From Paracoccaceae bacterium (GTDB taxonomy: Bacteria > Pseudomonadota > Alphaproteobacteria > Rhodobacterales > Rhodobacteraceae): 64,000 bases of DNA. The stretch is from assembly GCA_020446815.1 (NCBI GenBank), contig JAGRDY010000014.1:1-64000 (forward strand), read 5' to 3'. The notes under the pieces were generated by a model. That model saw nothing but the letters and a program-made list of their open reading frames with translations. It was not told where the DNA came from and searched no databases. Below are positions 7,940 through 16,791 of this stretch, in pieces; positions within the stretch are counted from its first letter, which is position 1; each line of letters starts with the position of its first letter. The translations under genes and the position numbers were made by a program.

Positions 7940-9094
7940 ATGCACGCCATCACCACGACCGACGACCTTGCCCGAATTTGTTCCGCCGCCAGGAACGAGC
8001 CCTATGTGACGCTGGATACCGAATTCATCCGCGAACGCACCTATTACTCCAGGCTCTGCCTGATCCAGATGGCGCTGCCGGGTGACCATGGCGAAGCGGT
8101 CCTGATCGATCCTTTGTGCGACGGTCTGTCGCTGGAACCGCTTTATGAGCTTTTCCGCCATGAAAAGACCGTCAAGGTGTTTCACGCCGCGCGCCAGGAT
8201 CTGGAGATTTTCTTTGTCGATGCCAATGTCTTTCCGGTGCCGCTGTTCGATACGCAGGTCGCCGCCATGGTCTGCGGCTTTGGCGATCAGGTCGGCTATG
8301 AAACGCTGGTACGCAAGATCGCCCGCCAGAGCCTCGACAAGACATCGCGTTTCACCGACTGGTCGCGCCGCCCGCTGAGCGAGGCGCAAAAATCCTATGC
8401 GCTTGCCGATGTCACCCATCTGCGCATCATCTATGAATTCCTGGCGGGAGAATTGAAAAGGACCGGGCGGCAGAAATGGGTCGAAGAGGAACTTGGCGTC
8501 TTGCTCGATCCGGAAACCTATATCAACCGCCCCGAAGAGGCGTGGATGCGCATCAAGACGCGCACCACCTCGGGCCGGTTTCTGGCCATCGTGCGTGAAT
8601 TGGCGCGCTTTCGCGAAACTTACGCCCAGACCCGCGATGTGCCGCGCAACCGCGTCTTCAAGGATGACGCGCTGCTGGAACTGGCCTCGAGCAAACCCCA
8701 GTCGGTCGAAGATCTTGGCCGGTCGCGGCTGTTGTTGCGCGAAGGCCGGCGCGCCGACGTCGCCGAAGGCATACTGGCGGCGATAAGGGCCGGGCTGGAG
8801 TCGAGCCCCGAAGATTTCCCCAGGCCCGACACGCGCCGCGAACAGCTTCAGGTCAACCCGGCGCTTGCCGACCTGCTGCGGGTCCTGCTCAAGGCCAAGT
8901 CAGAAGACGCGGGCGTTGCGCAAAAGCTGATCGCCACATCGGGCGATCTCGACGCGCTGGCGGCGGGCGACCGCAAGGTGCAGGCGCTGAAGGGCTGGCG
9001 GGGCGAGGTCTTCGGCGCCGACGCGCTGCGCCTGTGCAAGGGCGAGATTGCCCTGTCGGCCAGGGGCGGGGCGGTCCGGGTGGTGCCGGTCTGA
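7940..9094 (+). CDS. rnd: Ribonuclease D
   Basis: A 384-residue 3'-5' exoribonuclease that trims tRNA and other stable RNA 3' ends. The DEDDy active-site blocks are visible: LDTEFIRERTYY (D, E), KVFHAARQDLEIFF (D), and SQKSYALADVTHLR-like sequence with Tyr/Asp near residue 150-160. An HRDC domain follows at about 215-290. The frame extends to 7820, but the start at ATG 7940 (MHAITTTDDLARICSAA) matches where RNase D proteins usually begin. No strong Shine-Dalgarno sequence is seen before it. Confidence 0.93.
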   Translation: MHAITTTDDLARICSAARNEPYVTLDTEFIRERTYYSRLCLIQMALPGDHGEAVLIDPLCDGLSLEPLYELFRHEKTVKVFHAARQDLEIFFVDANVFPVPLFDTQVAAMVCGFGDQVGYETLVRKIARQSLDKTSRFTDWSRRPLSEAQKSYALADVTHLRIIYEFLAGELKRTGRQKWVEEELGVLLDPETYINRPEEAWMRIKTRTTSGRFLAIVRELARFRETYAQTRDVPRNRVFKDDALLELASSKPQSVEDLGRSRLLLREGRRADVAEGILAAIRAGLESSPEDFPRPDTRREQLQVNPALADLLRVLLKAKSEDAGVAQKLIATSGDLDALAAGDRKVQALKGWRGEVFGADALRLCKGEIALSARGGAVRVVPV

Positions 9095-9214
9095 TGGGTC
9101 GGAAGAACCCTGTGGCGTTTCGCCAGGACCATTAAGCCGGCGGAGCCCTGCCGCGGTTGCGGCGGTCTCGGGCTTTCGGCGATGCCCGGCGGGTCGGATA
9201 CTTCCCGGCACGCC

Positions 9215-9688
9215 CTAGCGGCGCATGGAACGGCTGTTTTGCGCGCCCAGCACCACGATCTTGCGCACCTCTGCCAGCTTGATATCCGACAGATAGGTGG
9301 CGACCGTCAATTCGCGCGATTGCGGCGTCGATACCCGCGTTTGCCCGATCGGCTTGGCAATCACGAAACGATAGGTCAGAACGCCGTCGACCGGCACGCC
9401 GTCATTGTCGGCGATCAGTTCGGTATCCCACCAGCCCTGCGTCGGCGGCAGGCCCGAGGCGCGAATGATCGCGCCGCCCGGCTGGCGGGCGATTTCAAGC
9501 TCGGTCACATCGGCCACCAGCAACCGGCCATCGGCAATGACATTGGGGTCGGCCGCGGCGGCGGCCACCTGGCTTTCCTGCGACCGGCCGAACCAGTTGA
9601 ACGGGTTGAGGATGCGGCTTTCACGGATACGCCCGCAGCTTGTCAGGCTAAGCGCCGCCAGCATCAGCGCAAGTATCGTCAGTCTCAT
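9215..9688 (-). CDS. Small lipoprotein of unknown function
   Basis: The 157-residue protein starts with a lipoprotein signal: MRLTILALMLAALSLTSCGR, with LTSC as lipobox, so it should be lipid-modified at C18 and anchored in a membrane. The mature part has a beta-rich region (ASGLPPTQGWWDTELIADND, then VLTYRFVIAKPI) and ends in a basic tail. It is convergent with rnd. I believe similar lipoproteins are common in Rhodobacteraceae, but I cannot name the family. No enzyme motif is seen. Confidence 0.85.
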   Translation of the reverse strand: MRLTILALMLAALSLTSCGRIRESRILNPFNWFGRSQESQVAAAAADPNVIADGRLLVADVTELEIARQPGGAIIRASGLPPTQGWWDTELIADNDGVPVDGVLTYRFVIAKPIGQTRVSTPQSRELTVATYLSDIKLAEVRKIVVLGAQNSRSMRR

Positions 9689-9816
9689 GCGGTGGCACTC
9701 CCTCGATGGCTCCTGCCTTGGGTAGCTGATTCAGCGTCGCGTGAAAAGAGCCCACACCGACTGGACCTTGGCGGATTTAGCGACTACCTCAAGCGGGCAG
9801 GAAACCGGAGCACGCC

Positions 9817-10242
9817 ATGCCAACCCCCGCCTTCGAGGAAATCGCCGAGACGTTCGAGTTTCTCGACGATTGGGAAGACCGTTATCGGCACGTCATCGAA
9901 CTGGGCAAGGCGATGCCGGCGCTCGATGACGCGTTCAAGGTTCCGGCGACCAAGGTCGATGGCTGCGCAAGCCAGGTCTGGCTCTTGCCAAGGATCGAGG
10001 GGCAGGGGGCGGCGGCGCGGTTCGATTTTGCCGGCGACAGCGATGCGATGATCGTGCGCGGCCTCATCGCCATTTTGCACGCGCTCTTTGCCGGGTTGTG
10101 CGTTGCCGATGTGCTCAAGGTGGACGCCGGCGCCGAACTTGCCCGGCTGGGGCTGAATGATCATTTGTCCGCGCAGCGCTCCAACGGTCTCAGGGCGATG
10201 GTCGAACGCATCGGCACCCTGGCGGCGGAAACTGCCCGATAG
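9817..10242 (+). CDS. sufE: SufE-type cysteine desulfuration protein
   Basis: SufE accepts persulfide sulfur from the desulfurase SufS for Fe-S cluster assembly. The 141-residue length is typical. The persulfide-accepting cysteine lies in KVDGCASQVWLLP (about C51), and the C-terminal block LGLNDHLSAQRSNGLRAMV is a family hallmark. The ATG at 9817 follows ACCGGAGCACGCC. It stands alone rather than in a suf operon and is convergent with mntH. Confidence 0.92.
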   Translation: MPTPAFEEIAETFEFLDDWEDRYRHVIELGKAMPALDDAFKVPATKVDGCASQVWLLPRIEGQGAAARFDFAGDSDAMIVRGLIAILHALFAGLCVADVLKVDAGAELARLGLNDHLSAQRSNGLRAMVERIGTLAAETAR

Positions 10243-10283
10243 GTTTTTCGGGGGGAGGGGGGCCGCCTGTTTGCCCCGCCCTG

Positions 10284-11657
10284 TCAACCCCCCGTCGCCA
10301 CGTCGATGATCAGCTTCACGTTCAGCGCGATGACGGTCAGGGCGATAACCGAACAGGCCGCGATATGCCAGCGCGGGGCCGGCAATCCGCCCATCATCCG
10401 CCGGTTCGCCGTGAACATCACCAGCGGCACGATGGCGAAGGGCAGTTGCAGGCTCAACACCACCTGGCTCAGCAACAGCAGCTGCGCGGTGCCGCTTTCG
10501 CCGTAAGTCACGCTGACAATCACCGCCGGGACGATGGCGATCCCGCGGGTCATCAGGCGGCGCGCCCAGGCGGCCATGCGAAAGCGGATGAACCCTTCCA
10601 TGACGATCTGCCCCGACAGGGTGGCAGTGACCGTGGAATTCAGCCCCGAGGCCAGCAGGGCGACCGCAAACAGCGTCGAGGCCGCCGCCGCGCCCAGTGT
10701 CGGTGACAAGAGCGCGTAGGCATCCTGAATTTCCGCCACCGTGGTCTGTCCCGTCGTGTGAAACGTCGCGGCGGCCAGAATCAGGATGGCGCTGTTGATG
10801 AACAGCGCGAAGGTCAGGGCGATGGTCGAATCGATGGTCCCCATCCGGATCGCTTCGCGCCGCGCCGCGGTATCGGTCTTGAAGGCGCGCGTCTGGACGA
10901 TCGCCGAATGCAGATAAAGGTTGTGCGGCATCACCGTCGCGCCGAGAATGCCCAGAGCCAAGAAAAGCATGTCAGGGTCGGACAGGACGCTGCGTTGCGG
11001 AACATAGCCGCGCAGCACATCGCCCCAGGCGGGATCCGCATAGGCCATCTCGAAGCCGAAACAGACCGCGATCACCAGCGTCAGCGCGATCACAAAAGCC
11101 TCCAGCCGGCGAAACCCCTTGCCTTGCAGCCACAGGATCACGAACACATCCGCCGCGGTCAGCACCACTCCGACCGGCATCGGCAGGCCGAACAGCAGGT
11201 TGAGCGCGATCGCCGTGCCGATCACCTCGGCCAGATCGGTGGCGACGATCGCCGCCTCGGCGAGAACCCACAAGGCGACGCCGACGGGGCGCGAATACCG
11301 TTCCCGGCAAAGCTGCGCCAGATCGCGCCCGCTGGCCATGCCCATGCGCACCGCCAGCGCCTGCAGCAAAACAGCCATGATGTTCGACAACAGCACGACC
11401 GACAGCAGCGTATAGCCGAACCGCGACCCGCCCGCCAGCGACGTGGCCCAGTTGCCCGGGTCCATATATCCGACGGCCACCAAGTATCCCGGCCCCGAAA
11501 AGCTCATCAAACGCTGCCAGAATCCACCGCGCCGGACCGACACCGACGCGTTCACTTCCGGCAACGACAGGGGCCGCGCGTCCTTGTCCGGTGCGCGCGT
11601 AGTCAAAGACAAGTCAGGTTCGGACAGGGGCGACATGGAGTGCGATTCATTCGCCAT
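10284..11657 (-). CDS. mntH: Nramp-family Mn2+/divalent metal transporter
   Basis: A 457-residue inner-membrane protein with about eleven hydrophobic segments. Segment 1 contains [20 protein letters not shown], the DPGN metal-site motif, and segment 6 contains [17 protein letters not shown], the MPH motif. Both are diagnostic of Nramp proton-coupled Mn2+/Fe2+ importers. The N-terminal 40 residues are hydrophilic. The ATG at 11657 lacks a clear Shine-Dalgarno sequence, and an in-frame ATG at 11636 is an alternative. A Fur/Mur-like box lies just upstream. Confidence 0.95.
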   Translation of the reverse strand: MANESHSMSPLSEPDLSLTTRAPDKDARPLSLPEVNASVSVRRGGFWQRLMSFSGPGYLVAVGYMDPGNWATSLAGGSRFGYTLLSVVLLSNIMAVLLQALAVRMGMASGRDLAQLCRERYSRPVGVALWVLAEAAIVATDLAEVIGTAIALNLLFGLPMPVGVVLTAADVFVILWLQGKGFRRLEAFVIALTLVIAVCFGFEMAYADPAWGDVLRGYVPQRSVLSDPDMLFLALGILGATVMPHNLYLHSAIVQTRAFKTDTAARREAIRMGTIDSTIALTFALFINSAILILAAATFHTTGQTTVAEIQDAYALLSPTLGAAAASTLFAVALLASGLNSTVTATLSGQIVMEGFIRFRMAAWARRLMTRGIAIVPAVIVSVTYGESGTAQLLLLSQVVLSLQLPFAIVPLVMFTANRRMMGGLPAPRWHIAACSVIALTVIALNVKLIIDVATGG

Positions 11658-11666
11658 TGAAAATTT

Positions 11667-11685
11667 GCGAATGATTACTATTCCT
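11667..11685. promoter_or_regulatory. Fur/Mur-like operator upstream of mntH
   Basis: GCGAATGATTACTATTCCT contains the imperfect inverted repeat GAAT-N7-ATTC and matches about 11 of 19 positions of the classical Fur consensus. It starts 10 bp upstream of mntH in an AT-rich patch. Manganese-responsive Mur (a Fur homologue) controls mntH in many alphaproteobacteria, so this is a plausible site. Confidence 0.45.
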
Positions 11686-11721
11686 ATTTATTGCCCTTCG
11701 CAACCGGTCTTTGCGCCTTGA

Positions 11722-11943
11722 TCAGGCAAAACCCTCGCCGCCGCAAAGCGTGCAACGGCGCGATTTGGTGCCGAAACAGCCGACGCAGCGTTCAAAGAGG
11801 GTATTGCCGAATTTGTCGCGCCCCTTGGCGACCTGTCCCGACCCATTGCAGAACTGGCAAGGCGCGCGCCCCGTGCCGTGGCAGCGGTGACAGCGCCGCT
11901 TGACATAGGGAACCTGCTTTTTGCCGGGGGGGTCGTATTGCAT
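11722..11943 (-). CDS. Small DnaJ-type zinc-finger protein, 73 aa
   Basis: The 73-residue protein is almost entirely a cysteine-rich domain with four knuckles: CHRCHGTG, CQFCNGSG, CVGCFGTK and CTLCGGEG. This is the CxxCxGxG pattern of the DnaJ central domain, enough to bind two zinc ions. There is no J domain or client-binding domain. The third knuckle departs from the consensus, ending GTK instead of GxG. Such mini-proteins could act as zinc-dependent chaperones or redox proteins. Convergent-spaced beside mntH with no operon partner. Confidence 0.75.
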   Translation of the reverse strand: MQYDPPGKKQVPYVKRRCHRCHGTGRAPCQFCNGSGQVAKGRDKFGNTLFERCVGCFGTKSRRCTLCGGEGFA

Positions 11944-12098
11944 GCGTATCCTCGGGAAGGTCTTCGGGTGTTATGTTGCGACATTGGCTGGCTTCATCAA
12001 AACATAACCGAAATTGCCTGTCATCCCTTTCACGCCCGCCCGGCGCGCAAAACAGATATCTGTGGTTGCAATGCCGGCCTGCCCTGGCCCTGGCGTGG

Positions 12099-12692
12099 TC
12101 AAAGGGCGGCCAATGTCGACTTCAGACCACCATAGCCGGTAAAGCGCCGCTCGTATTTCAGCCCCAGCCGCCGCGCGCAATCCTCGGCCTTGGCATCCAG
12201 CGCCGGATCTTCTGTCTGGGCCTGATAGACCAGCTTCTCGTAATTGCCGAACATCATCGGGATCAGTTCGGGATGGCGATCGAAACCCATCGGTTTCCAG
12301 ACGAAACCATCGAATTGCCGCACCAGAAAATCGGTCAGGTAGAAAGCGGTGCATTCGTCGCGCGCCGCGAAGGCCTCGTTGCCTTCATAGAAGGAATAGC
12401 AATGCGGCCCCGCCACCATTTCGACCCCAAGCTCGGCGCATTTCGCCTTGAGCGTGCCACCCGTGCCGCAATCGGCATAAACCACGAAAATGCCGCCGTA
12501 GGCATCGCGATTTTCGATGACCGCCGCCTCGACCGCGCCGGTGATCCTGTCAGGCCAGAGATGAAGGTTCGCCGGCAGGCATTGCAGATCCATGTGATCC
12601 CAGCCATTGGCCTTCTTCAGCGCCATTATCTCGCGCGCCAGCGCGCCGCAGGCGATCAGCAGGATGCGGTTCTGCTTTTCCGACGACATCAT
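12099..12692 (-). CDS. DUF1638 protein
   Basis: A 197-residue soluble protein matching DUF1638, which is regularly found next to corrinoid proteins and methylamine/betaine methyltransferases. Blocks include LLIACGALAREIMALKK near the N-terminus, LPANLHLWPDRI and VVYADCGTGG, with conserved Cys and His residues. Two ATGs stand in tandem at the start (MMSSEK). Its start lies directly after the stop of a 55-residue membrane peptide, so both are probably translated together. Function is unproven; a role in corrinoid or methyl-transfer metabolism is inferred from neighbours. Confidence 0.82.
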   Translation of the reverse strand: MMSSEKQNRILLIACGALAREIMALKKANGWDHMDLQCLPANLHLWPDRITGAVEAAVIENRDAYGGIFVVYADCGTGGTLKAKCAELGVEMVAGPHCYSFYEGNEAFAARDECTAFYLTDFLVRQFDGFVWKPMGFDRHPELIPMMFGNYEKLVYQAQTEDPALDAKAEDCARRLGLKYERRFTGYGGLKSTLAAL

Positions 12693-12860
12693 CTAGCGCC
12701 CTTTCCTCCAGCGGACCGCGAGGTAAAGTGCCAACAGCACCGGCCCCAGCGCCGTCGCCCAAAGCTGCCCGCCATTGGCCGACCAGACCAGAGCCATCCA
12801 GATGCTCATCCCGGCGGCGGCGGTCACGATGACGATGAGCAAGAGAATGCGCAAATTCAC
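12693..12860 (-). CDS. 55-residue membrane peptide upstream of DUF1638
   Basis: GTG at 12860 is preceded by an excellent ribosome binding site (GGAGGACATCG). The 55-residue product starts MNLRILLLIVIVTAAAGMSI, has a second hydrophobic segment (ATALGPVLLALYLAV), and ends in the basic tail RWRKGR. This is a two-helix hairpin with positive-inside character. Its TAG stop directly abuts the DUF1638 start. No family is recognised, but the ribosome site, topology and packing argue that it is real. Confidence 0.65.
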   Translation of the reverse strand: MNLRILLLIVIVTAAAGMSIWMALVWSANGGQLWATALGPVLLALYLAVRWRKGR

Positions 12861-12963
12861 CCGATGTCCTCCTGCCCGACAATCTGGGGGTGCCGGGCCC
12901 GAATTCCAACGCCAAATACGCCCAAATGATGCCTGAACCCGTCAAAATCGCGCCGGCCTCATG

Positions 12964-12998
12964 AAAAACGGCCCCCGAGCCTGCGCTCCTGGGGCCGT
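12964..12998 (-). terminator. Rho-independent terminator after the corrinoid protein gene
   Basis: Read on the minus strand, ACGGCCCC and GGGGCCGT form an 8-bp stem around a 14-nt loop that can pair further, followed by TTTTTC. It lies 22 bp past the stop of the corrinoid gene and so separates it from the 55-aa/DUF1638 pair. Confidence 0.8.
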
Positions 12999-13020
12999 CA
13001 TAGGGTGTCGTCCGGGTGGT

Positions 13021-13722
13021 TCAGCCGGCCGCCAGCTTGTTATGCTTGCGTGCCATGAAATCCTTGGCGGTCTGCACCGCCACGGCGGCGTCGCGGCAAT
13101 AGGCATCCGCGCCGATGGCCTTGCCGAATTCTTCGTTCAGCGGCGCCCCGCCGACCAGCACGATAAAGTCGTCGCGCATCCCCTTTTCCTTCATCGTATC
13201 TATGACGACCTTCATGTACGGCATGGTGGTGGTCAACAACGCCGACATGCCCAGGATGTCGGCATCCTCGGCAACCAGCGCATCGAGATATTTGTCGACC
13301 GGGTTGTTGATCCCCAGATCGACCACCTCGAAGCCAGCGCCCTCCATCATCATGCCGACCAGGTTCTTGCCGATGTCGTGGATGTCGCCCTTCACCGTGC
13401 CGATCACCATCTTGCCAACCTTCGGGGCGCCGGTTTCGGCCAGAAGCGGCTTGAGAATCGCCATGCCCGCCTTCATCGCATTGGCCGCCAGCAGCACTTC
13501 GGGAACGAAAAGGATGCCGTCACGGAAATCGGCGCCGACGATGGTCATGCCCGCAACCAGCGCCTTGGTCAGCACATCATAGGGCTGCCAGCCGCGTTCC
13601 AGAAGAATTTCGACGCCTTCGACAATCTCTTCCTTGAGACCGTCGTAAAGGTCGTCGTGCATCTGAAGCGTCAGTTCCTCGTCATCGAGTTCGGAAAGGA
13701 TGATGTCGTTTTCGTCGGCCAT
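13021..13722 (-). CDS. Corrinoid (methyl-carrier) protein, MtbC/MtaC-like
   Basis: The 233-residue protein has the two-domain plan of corrinoid methyl carriers. An N-terminal helical cap (about 15-110) includes a segment rich in Leu/Glu and the block DVLTKALVAGMTIVGADF. The Rossmann-like B12 domain carries the lower-ligand motif DIHDIGKN (DxHxxG) near residue 128, then GFEVVDLGINNP and ILGMSALLTTTMPYMK. Such proteins carry methyl groups between a substrate-specific methyltransferase and THF or homocysteine. Neighbouring DUF1638 and betaine-homocysteine methyltransferase genes suggest methylated-amine metabolism. The dedicated methyltransferase (mttB-type) is not in the window. Confidence 0.9.
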   Translation of the reverse strand: MADENDIILSELDDEELTLQMHDDLYDGLKEEIVEGVEILLERGWQPYDVLTKALVAGMTIVGADFRDGILFVPEVLLAANAMKAGMAILKPLLAETGAPKVGKMVIGTVKGDIHDIGKNLVGMMMEGAGFEVVDLGINNPVDKYLDALVAEDADILGMSALLTTTMPYMKVVIDTMKEKGMRDDFIVLVGGAPLNEEFGKAIGADAYCRDAAVAVQTAKDFMARKHNKLAAG

Positions 13723-13859
13723 TTCGGTCTCCTGGCTGTGCTTGGCATGTTAATGCGGCCTCGGGCGCCATTTCACTTGGCGATTTACGACATGGAGTGC
13801 GTCTGCGGCGACGAAAACCGTCAAGACCAAACTCGCAATGCGTGCTGGCGCTGGTAAAT

Positions 13860-13874
13860 GTTCCCATTATGTTC
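13860..13874. promoter_or_regulatory. LexA box (GTTC-N7-GTTC)
   Basis: GTTCCCATTATGTTC matches exactly the direct-repeat SOS box GTTC-N7-GTTC known for alphaproteobacterial LexA, including Rhodobacter. CATTAT inside the box can serve as a -10 element. The box ends 12 bp before the radical SAM ATG at 13887. Confidence 0.7.
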
Positions 13875-13886
13875 TATTCTTCATTC

Positions 13887-14969
13887 ATGAACCTGCCCCC
13901 GCCCGACCCCTTCTTGCGCTTGAAGGCGCGCGGTTCGGCCACCAATGTCAGTGGCCGTTTCGAACCCTATGCGCGCACGGCGGAAAACGACGGCTGGGAT
14001 CTGCCCGAAGAAGAGCGGCTCTTGCGCACCGAGGTGAGCGAGCAAACCCCGCGCAGCGTGATCAACGCCGTCACGTCGCCCGATCTGCCTTTCGACCGTT
14101 CGCTCAACCCCTATCGGGGCTGCGAACATGGCTGTGCCTATTGCTATGCGCGCCCCAGCCATGCGTTTCTCGGGCTTTCGCCGGGGCTCGATTTCGAAAC
14201 CCGGCTCATCGCCCGCCCGTCCGCGCCCGAAAGGCTGGCCCGCGAACTCGGGCGCAAATCCTATCGGCCCGCGCCACTGGCCATCGGCACCGATACCGAC
14301 CCCTACCAGCCGATCGAGGCGCGATACCGGATCATGCGGCGGCTGCTCGAGGTGCTCGGGGCCTGGAATCATCCGCTGACCATCACCACCAAGGGCACGC
14401 TCATCGAACGCGATATGGATCTCCTCGGCGACATGGCCCGCCGTCATCTTGTCGAGGTCGGCATCACCGTGACCACGCTCGACGCCGATCTGGCGCGGCA
14501 ACTCGAACCGAGGGTGCCGGCGCCCGCGCGCCGTCTGGCCACCATCGAGAGCCTGGCGAACGCAGGCATCCCCGTCCGGGTCATGGTCGCGCCGGTCATC
14601 CCCGTCCTGACCGAACCGGAACTCGAACGCATCATGGCCTCGGCCGCTTCGGCGGGGGCCACTTCGGCAAGCTGGATCTTGCTGCGCCTGCCCCTTGAAG
14701 TGGCGCCGCTTTTTCGCGACTGGCTGGCCCGCCACCGCCCGGATGCCGCCGCGCATGTGATGAACCGGCTGCGCGACATGCGCGGCGGCAAGGATTACGA
14801 CGCCAGCTTTGGCCGGCGGATGCGCGGGCAGGGGCCCTTTGCCGATCTCATCGCCCGCCGCTTTGCCGTGGCCGCGCGCAGGCTCGGCCTCGAATCGCGC
14901 CGCGCCGCGCTCGACGTCGGCCGCTTCGCCGCCCCGCCCAGCCCCGGCGATCAACTGTCGCTGTTCTGA
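13887..14969 (+). CDS. PA0069-family radical SAM protein (SPL-like)
   Basis: The 360-residue protein contains the radical SAM cluster motif in NPYRGCEHGCAYCYARPSH (CxxxCxxC, about residues 75-86). GTDTDPYQPIE and ITTKGTLIERD follow, as in the PA0069 family related to spore photoproduct lyase. A C-terminal HhH-like tail ends in DQLSLF. The frame extends to 13797, but the family starts near ATG 13887. An in-frame ATG at 13869 lies inside the LexA box. No Shine-Dalgarno sequence is present, so the message may be nearly leaderless. The LexA box argues for a role in DNA damage responses; the reaction is not established. Confidence 0.9.
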   Translation: MNLPPPDPFLRLKARGSATNVSGRFEPYARTAENDGWDLPEEERLLRTEVSEQTPRSVINAVTSPDLPFDRSLNPYRGCEHGCAYCYARPSHAFLGLSPGLDFETRLIARPSAPERLARELGRKSYRPAPLAIGTDTDPYQPIEARYRIMRRLLEVLGAWNHPLTITTKGTLIERDMDLLGDMARRHLVEVGITVTTLDADLARQLEPRVPAPARRLATIESLANAGIPVRVMVAPVIPVLTEPELERIMASAASAGATSASWILLRLPLEVAPLFRDWLARHRPDAAAHVMNRLRDMRGGKDYDASFGRRMRGQGPFADLIARRFAVAARRLGLESRRAALDVGRFAAPPSPGDQLSLF

Positions 14970-15148
14970 GCCCGCGTGCGGCGGCCCATCCGTTGCGCGC
15001 CCCTGCCGGTGCCCGGTGCCGCGTTTCGGCAAGTATTCGAGAGGCGCCATGGCGGCTCGGGAAAGCCCCGAATCGTCCAGACCGCCGCGCCATTGGCGCT
15101 TTCGGGATTTGGGCGAAGCGTGGCGGATCGAAAATGCGCCGAAACGCC

Positions 15149-16162
15149 TCAGCCGCGCCGCCGCCCGCGCCGTTCGCGCGCCGGCCCGGCATCCTCGCCG
15201 GTGCCGTCCGAGCCGGACGAAAACGCCCCCAGCGCGGCGGTGATCTGATCGAGCGTCGGGCGCGGGCCGGGCGGACGGCTTTCCAGCGCCTTGCGCATCG
15301 CCACCAGATGCTCGGGCATGGTGCCGCAGCAGCCGCCGATGATCTTCGCCCCGGCATCGCGCGCCAGCACCGCATATTCGGCCATCAGCGCCGGGGTGCC
15401 GTCATAATGGATATGGCCATCGCGATACTTCGGAATGCCGGCATTGCCCTTGGCGATGATCGGCCGCTCCGGGCCGGCCGCGACAAAGCCCAGGAGCGTG
15501 CGCATCAGATCGCTGGCACCCACTCCGCAATTGGCCCCGAAGGCCAAAGGCGGATGCGCCAGCTTGTCGACCATCGCGACCATCGCCGCCGAGGTCAGCC
15601 CCATCATGGTGCGCCCCGCCGTGTCGAAACTCATCGTGCCACACCAGGGCATCGCGGCGCGCGCGCAGGCTTCGGCGGCCGCGTGAAACTCTTCCGCAGC
15701 CGAAATCGTCTCGACCCAAAGCACATCGGCACCGCCCGCCTTGAGCCCTTCGGCCTGCTCGTGAAACATCTCCACCGCGTCGGCATGGGCCAGCGTTCCC
15801 ATCGGGGCCATGATCTCGCCCGTCGGCCCCATCGAGCCGGCCACGAGCACCTTGCGCCCGGCGGCATCGGCGAGGTCGCGGGCAATCTCGGCGCCGATGC
15901 GGTTCAGTTCGTGCACACGGGTCTGGGCATTGTGCAGCTTCAATCGGCTGGCATTGCCGCCGAAGGTGTTGGTCAGGAAGATATCGCTGCCCGCGTCGAT
16001 CGCGCCCTGGTAAAGCTTGCGGACGTTGTCGGGCCGCTCGACGTTCCACAATTCCGGCGCCTCTCCTGCGGTCAGCCCCATGTTGAAAAGATTGGTGCCC
16101 GTGGCGCCGTCGGCCAGAAGCCAGTCGCGACCCGCCAACAGACGATTGAGTGCATCGCTCAT
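15149..16162 (-). CDS. bmt: Betaine--homocysteine S-methyltransferase
   Basis: The 337-residue protein is a Zn-dependent homocysteine methyltransferase. It starts with LLADGATGTNLFNMGL, has the NTFGGNASRLKLH block, FGANCGVGASD with the first zinc cysteine, and the terminal GGCCGTMPEH double cysteine. These supply the three zinc ligands. It would move a methyl group from glycine betaine to homocysteine, giving methionine and dimethylglycine. The ATG at 16162 (with AAAGG upstream) is preferred over an in-frame TTG at 16177. The last 25 residues are basic and low complexity. Its setting beside corrinoid and DUF1638 genes fits betaine demethylation. Confidence 0.88.
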   Translation of the reverse strand: MSDALNRLLAGRDWLLADGATGTNLFNMGLTAGEAPELWNVERPDNVRKLYQGAIDAGSDIFLTNTFGGNASRLKLHNAQTRVHELNRIGAEIARDLADAAGRKVLVAGSMGPTGEIMAPMGTLAHADAVEMFHEQAEGLKAGGADVLWVETISAAEEFHAAAEACARAAMPWCGTMSFDTAGRTMMGLTSAAMVAMVDKLAHPPLAFGANCGVGASDLMRTLLGFVAAGPERPIIAKGNAGIPKYRDGHIHYDGTPALMAEYAVLARDAGAKIIGGCCGTMPEHLVAMRKALESRPPGPRPTLDQITAALGAFSSGSDGTGEDAGPARERRGRRRG

Positions 16163-16265
16163 GATTATGCCTTTCAAAGAAGATCCCGCGGCGCCGGGGC
16201 CTGCCCGCGCCGCGGATGCGCCACGCCAACCGGTCCGGGCGCGACCGGCGCGCCCCCGGTCCGGG

Positions 16266-16580
16266 TCAGGTTTCCTTCATGATCTGGCGTTTTGCCTCGA
16301 CCATCAATTCGGCCATCCTGGTGCGGATCGTCCTGTCATCGGCCAGCGCCCCGAGATCGCCGGCCACCTTGCGATAGACATCCTCATCGCCCGCCTCCTC
16401 GAAATCCGACGCGACGACTTCGCCCGCATAGGCCGCCGCCGCATCGCCGGTCTTGCCGATCAGCCCGGCCGCCCAGAGCCCCAAGAGCTTGTTGCGGCGC
16501 GCCTTCGCCCTGAACTGCATTTCCTCGTCATGGGCAAACTTGTTTTCAAATGCGTTTTCGCGGTCGTCGAATGTGGTCAT
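16266..16580 (-). CDS. DUF1476 / F1FO-ATPase inhibitor zeta-type subunit
   Basis: The 104-residue protein matches DUF1476, whose Paracoccus member was shown to be the zeta subunit that blocks ATP hydrolysis by F1. The conserved start MTTFDDRENAFENKFAHDEE contains the inhibitory N-terminal segment, and a four-helix domain follows (KARRNKLLGLWAAGLIGKTG). The ATG at 16580 follows GGAGACCAAA. It is divergent from purC, an arrangement I recall as common in Rhodobacteraceae. The frame upstream of 16580 is not coding. Confidence 0.88.
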   Translation of the reverse strand: MTTFDDRENAFENKFAHDEEMQFRAKARRNKLLGLWAAGLIGKTGDAAAAYAGEVVASDFEEAGDEDVYRKVAGDLGALADDRTIRTRMAELMVEAKRQIMKET

Positions 16581-16791
16581 TTTGGTCTCCAAAGGGCTCG
16601 TTACCCGAGATATGGACAATCCTGGGGCGCGGCGCAAGCTTGCTGGTGGCTCCGGCGTCGCCAGCGCCGGTCCCGGTCCGGGCCCGCGCCGGGGTCGCGG
16701 GCCTTCTTGCCCCGCACCCCGCCTTCCCTTATAGCACGCCACAGAAGCGCATGAGAACCTCTCCCACGCGCCTAAAAGCCGGAGCGTCTCC

